A stretch of DNA of 64,000 bases, taken from assembly GCF_018223345.1 (NCBI RefSeq), contig NZ_CP073587.1, positions 1,585,001 through 1,649,000 on the forward strand, read 5' to 3'. The notes below the pieces were generated by a model. That model ran no database searches, was not told the DNA's origin, and saw only the letters and a list, made by a program, of their open reading frames with translations. Below, one piece after another: positions 63,415-64,000 of this stretch (position 1 is its first letter; every line of letters begins with the position of its first letter). A program made the position numbers and the translations under genes. The stretch is from Shewanella yunxiaonensis. Its GTDB lineage: Bacteria > Pseudomonadota > Gammaproteobacteria > Enterobacterales > Shewanellaceae.

Positions 63415-64000
63415 GGCTGAGGCTAAGGTCGAGCAAACGTATACCACCATATTGGCAACTTCTTCAACGCTGGCAGCCCGTTGAATGATGGAACTGGGTC
63501 GATGAGCCATAACAAACTCTGTGGCAAGTGTGTCTATGGACTTTCCAGTTCGGGCCACTTCTTCTGCCATCATGTGTTCGAAACCATCAGAAATGGTGGG
63601 GCCAGGAAGCACACTGTTTACTGTGACGCCGCTGCCTGCTACCCGTTTTGCCAGTCCCCGAGCTAGCGCGAGCTGAGCGGTTTTTGACACCCCATAATGC
63701 ACCATATCGGCAGGGATATTGAGAGCGGATTCTGAAGAGATAAATACCACCCGGCCCCAACCTTGTTGTTGCATAGTTGGCAGATAAGCCCGAGACAAAC
63801 GTACTCCGGACATCACATTGGTTTGCCAATATTGCTCCCAGGTAGCATCATTGGTTTCAAAGAAATCGTCTGGCCCATAAATCCCGGCGTTGTTAACCAG
63901 AATGTCGACCTTGGGCACCTTGTTCACTAATTTTTCGCAGCCATCAGCGGTCGCAAGGTCAGCCGCGACTATTTTAATTTGTGCATTGGGATAGCTTTTT
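63361..64000 (-). CDS. Short-chain dehydrogenase/reductase, N-terminus beyond the window
   Basis: The last 213 codons of an SDR; the open frame continues off the right edge, so the GTG at 63927 is not the true start. Motifs present: VDILVNNAGIYGP (NNAG), RVVFISSESALNIPADMVHYG then VSKTAQLALARG (catalytic Ser and Tyr-x3-Lys), VTVNSVLPGPTISDGF. The N-terminal Rossmann glycine motif is outside the window. It ends with GAALRVDGGVVDDIV. The substrate cannot be told. Confidence 0.9.
   Translation of the reverse strand, partial: KSYPNAQIKIVAADLATADGCEKLVNKVPKVDILVNNAGIYGPDDFFETNDATWEQYWQTNVMSGVRLSRAYLPTMQQQGWGRVVFISSESALNIPADMVHYGVSKTAQLALARGLAKRVAGSGVTVNSVLPGPTISDGFEHMMAEEVARTGKSIDTLATEFVMAHRPSSIIQRAASVEEVANMVVYVCSTLASATCGAALRVDGGVVDDIV

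Overview
The window looks like a chromosomal segment of a Shewanella-type marine gammaproteobacterium. This rests on the agmatine-degrading aguA/aguB pair with a divergent LysR gene, the envelope operon yeaD-ydbH-ynbE-ydbL, lipoprotein forms of CpdB and Dcp, paired methyl-accepting chemotaxis proteins, a propeller-GGDEF sensor and E. coli-type Mqo. The assignment is by protein family, not by a species marker. There is no rRNA, tRNA, CRISPR array, insertion sequence or prophage; most of it reads as ordinary, densely packed chromosome.

Layout. 1-2307: end of an ECF-type nickel/cobalt importer operon (CbiM end, NikL-like protein, CbiQ, CbiO with a His-rich tail). 2363-5389: agmatine to putrescine (aguB-aguA) with a divergent LysR regulator. 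5427-7107: GNAT enzyme and an MFS exporter with a probable transcription-attenuating leader. 7298-11816: ydbL, ynbE, ydbH and yeaD on the minus strand. 11976-18810: HIT protein, small proteins, CpdB, Dcp and a GFA-type protein. 19015-27203: two-component-propeller/GGDEF protein, EamA permease and two divergent MCPs. 27350-32218: a sensor kinase/response regulator pair facing a Tat-exported FMN alpha-hydroxy-acid oxidase. 32219-32921: a gap with strong RNA-structure signals. 32922-40468: M49-type metallopeptidase, membrane proteins, gamma-glutamyltransferase and a FemAB-like acyltransferase.

40824-55512 is the most coherent system: a galactoside utilisation cluster. It contains a TonB-dependent receptor, a lipoprotein GH2 beta-galactosidase, a decayed but still open galE, galT, galK, a sodium/galactose-type symporter, a secreted clan GH-A glycosidase, a GPH/MFS sugar symporter and a LacI regulator. 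Two near-identical 12-bp operators lie in front of the receptor gene. The likely flow is: outer-membrane uptake, periplasmic hydrolysis, import of galactose, then the Leloir pathway, with the epimerase step apparently supplied from elsewhere.

55674-64000 holds two tandem mqo genes (the second with a stop at codon 3 of its expected start), a small protein with a similarly interrupted start, YbjQ, an MFS drug exporter coupled to an aldo-keto reductase, and an SDR cut by the window edge.

The signals most worth a second look are the attenuator in front of the MFS gene at 7107, the G9 tract inside the GGEEF active site at 21710, the response regulator whose AAA+ domain has lost its catalytic and sigma-54-contact motifs, the structured RNA candidate near 32583-32731, the decayed galE, and the early stop codons at 59321 and 59812.
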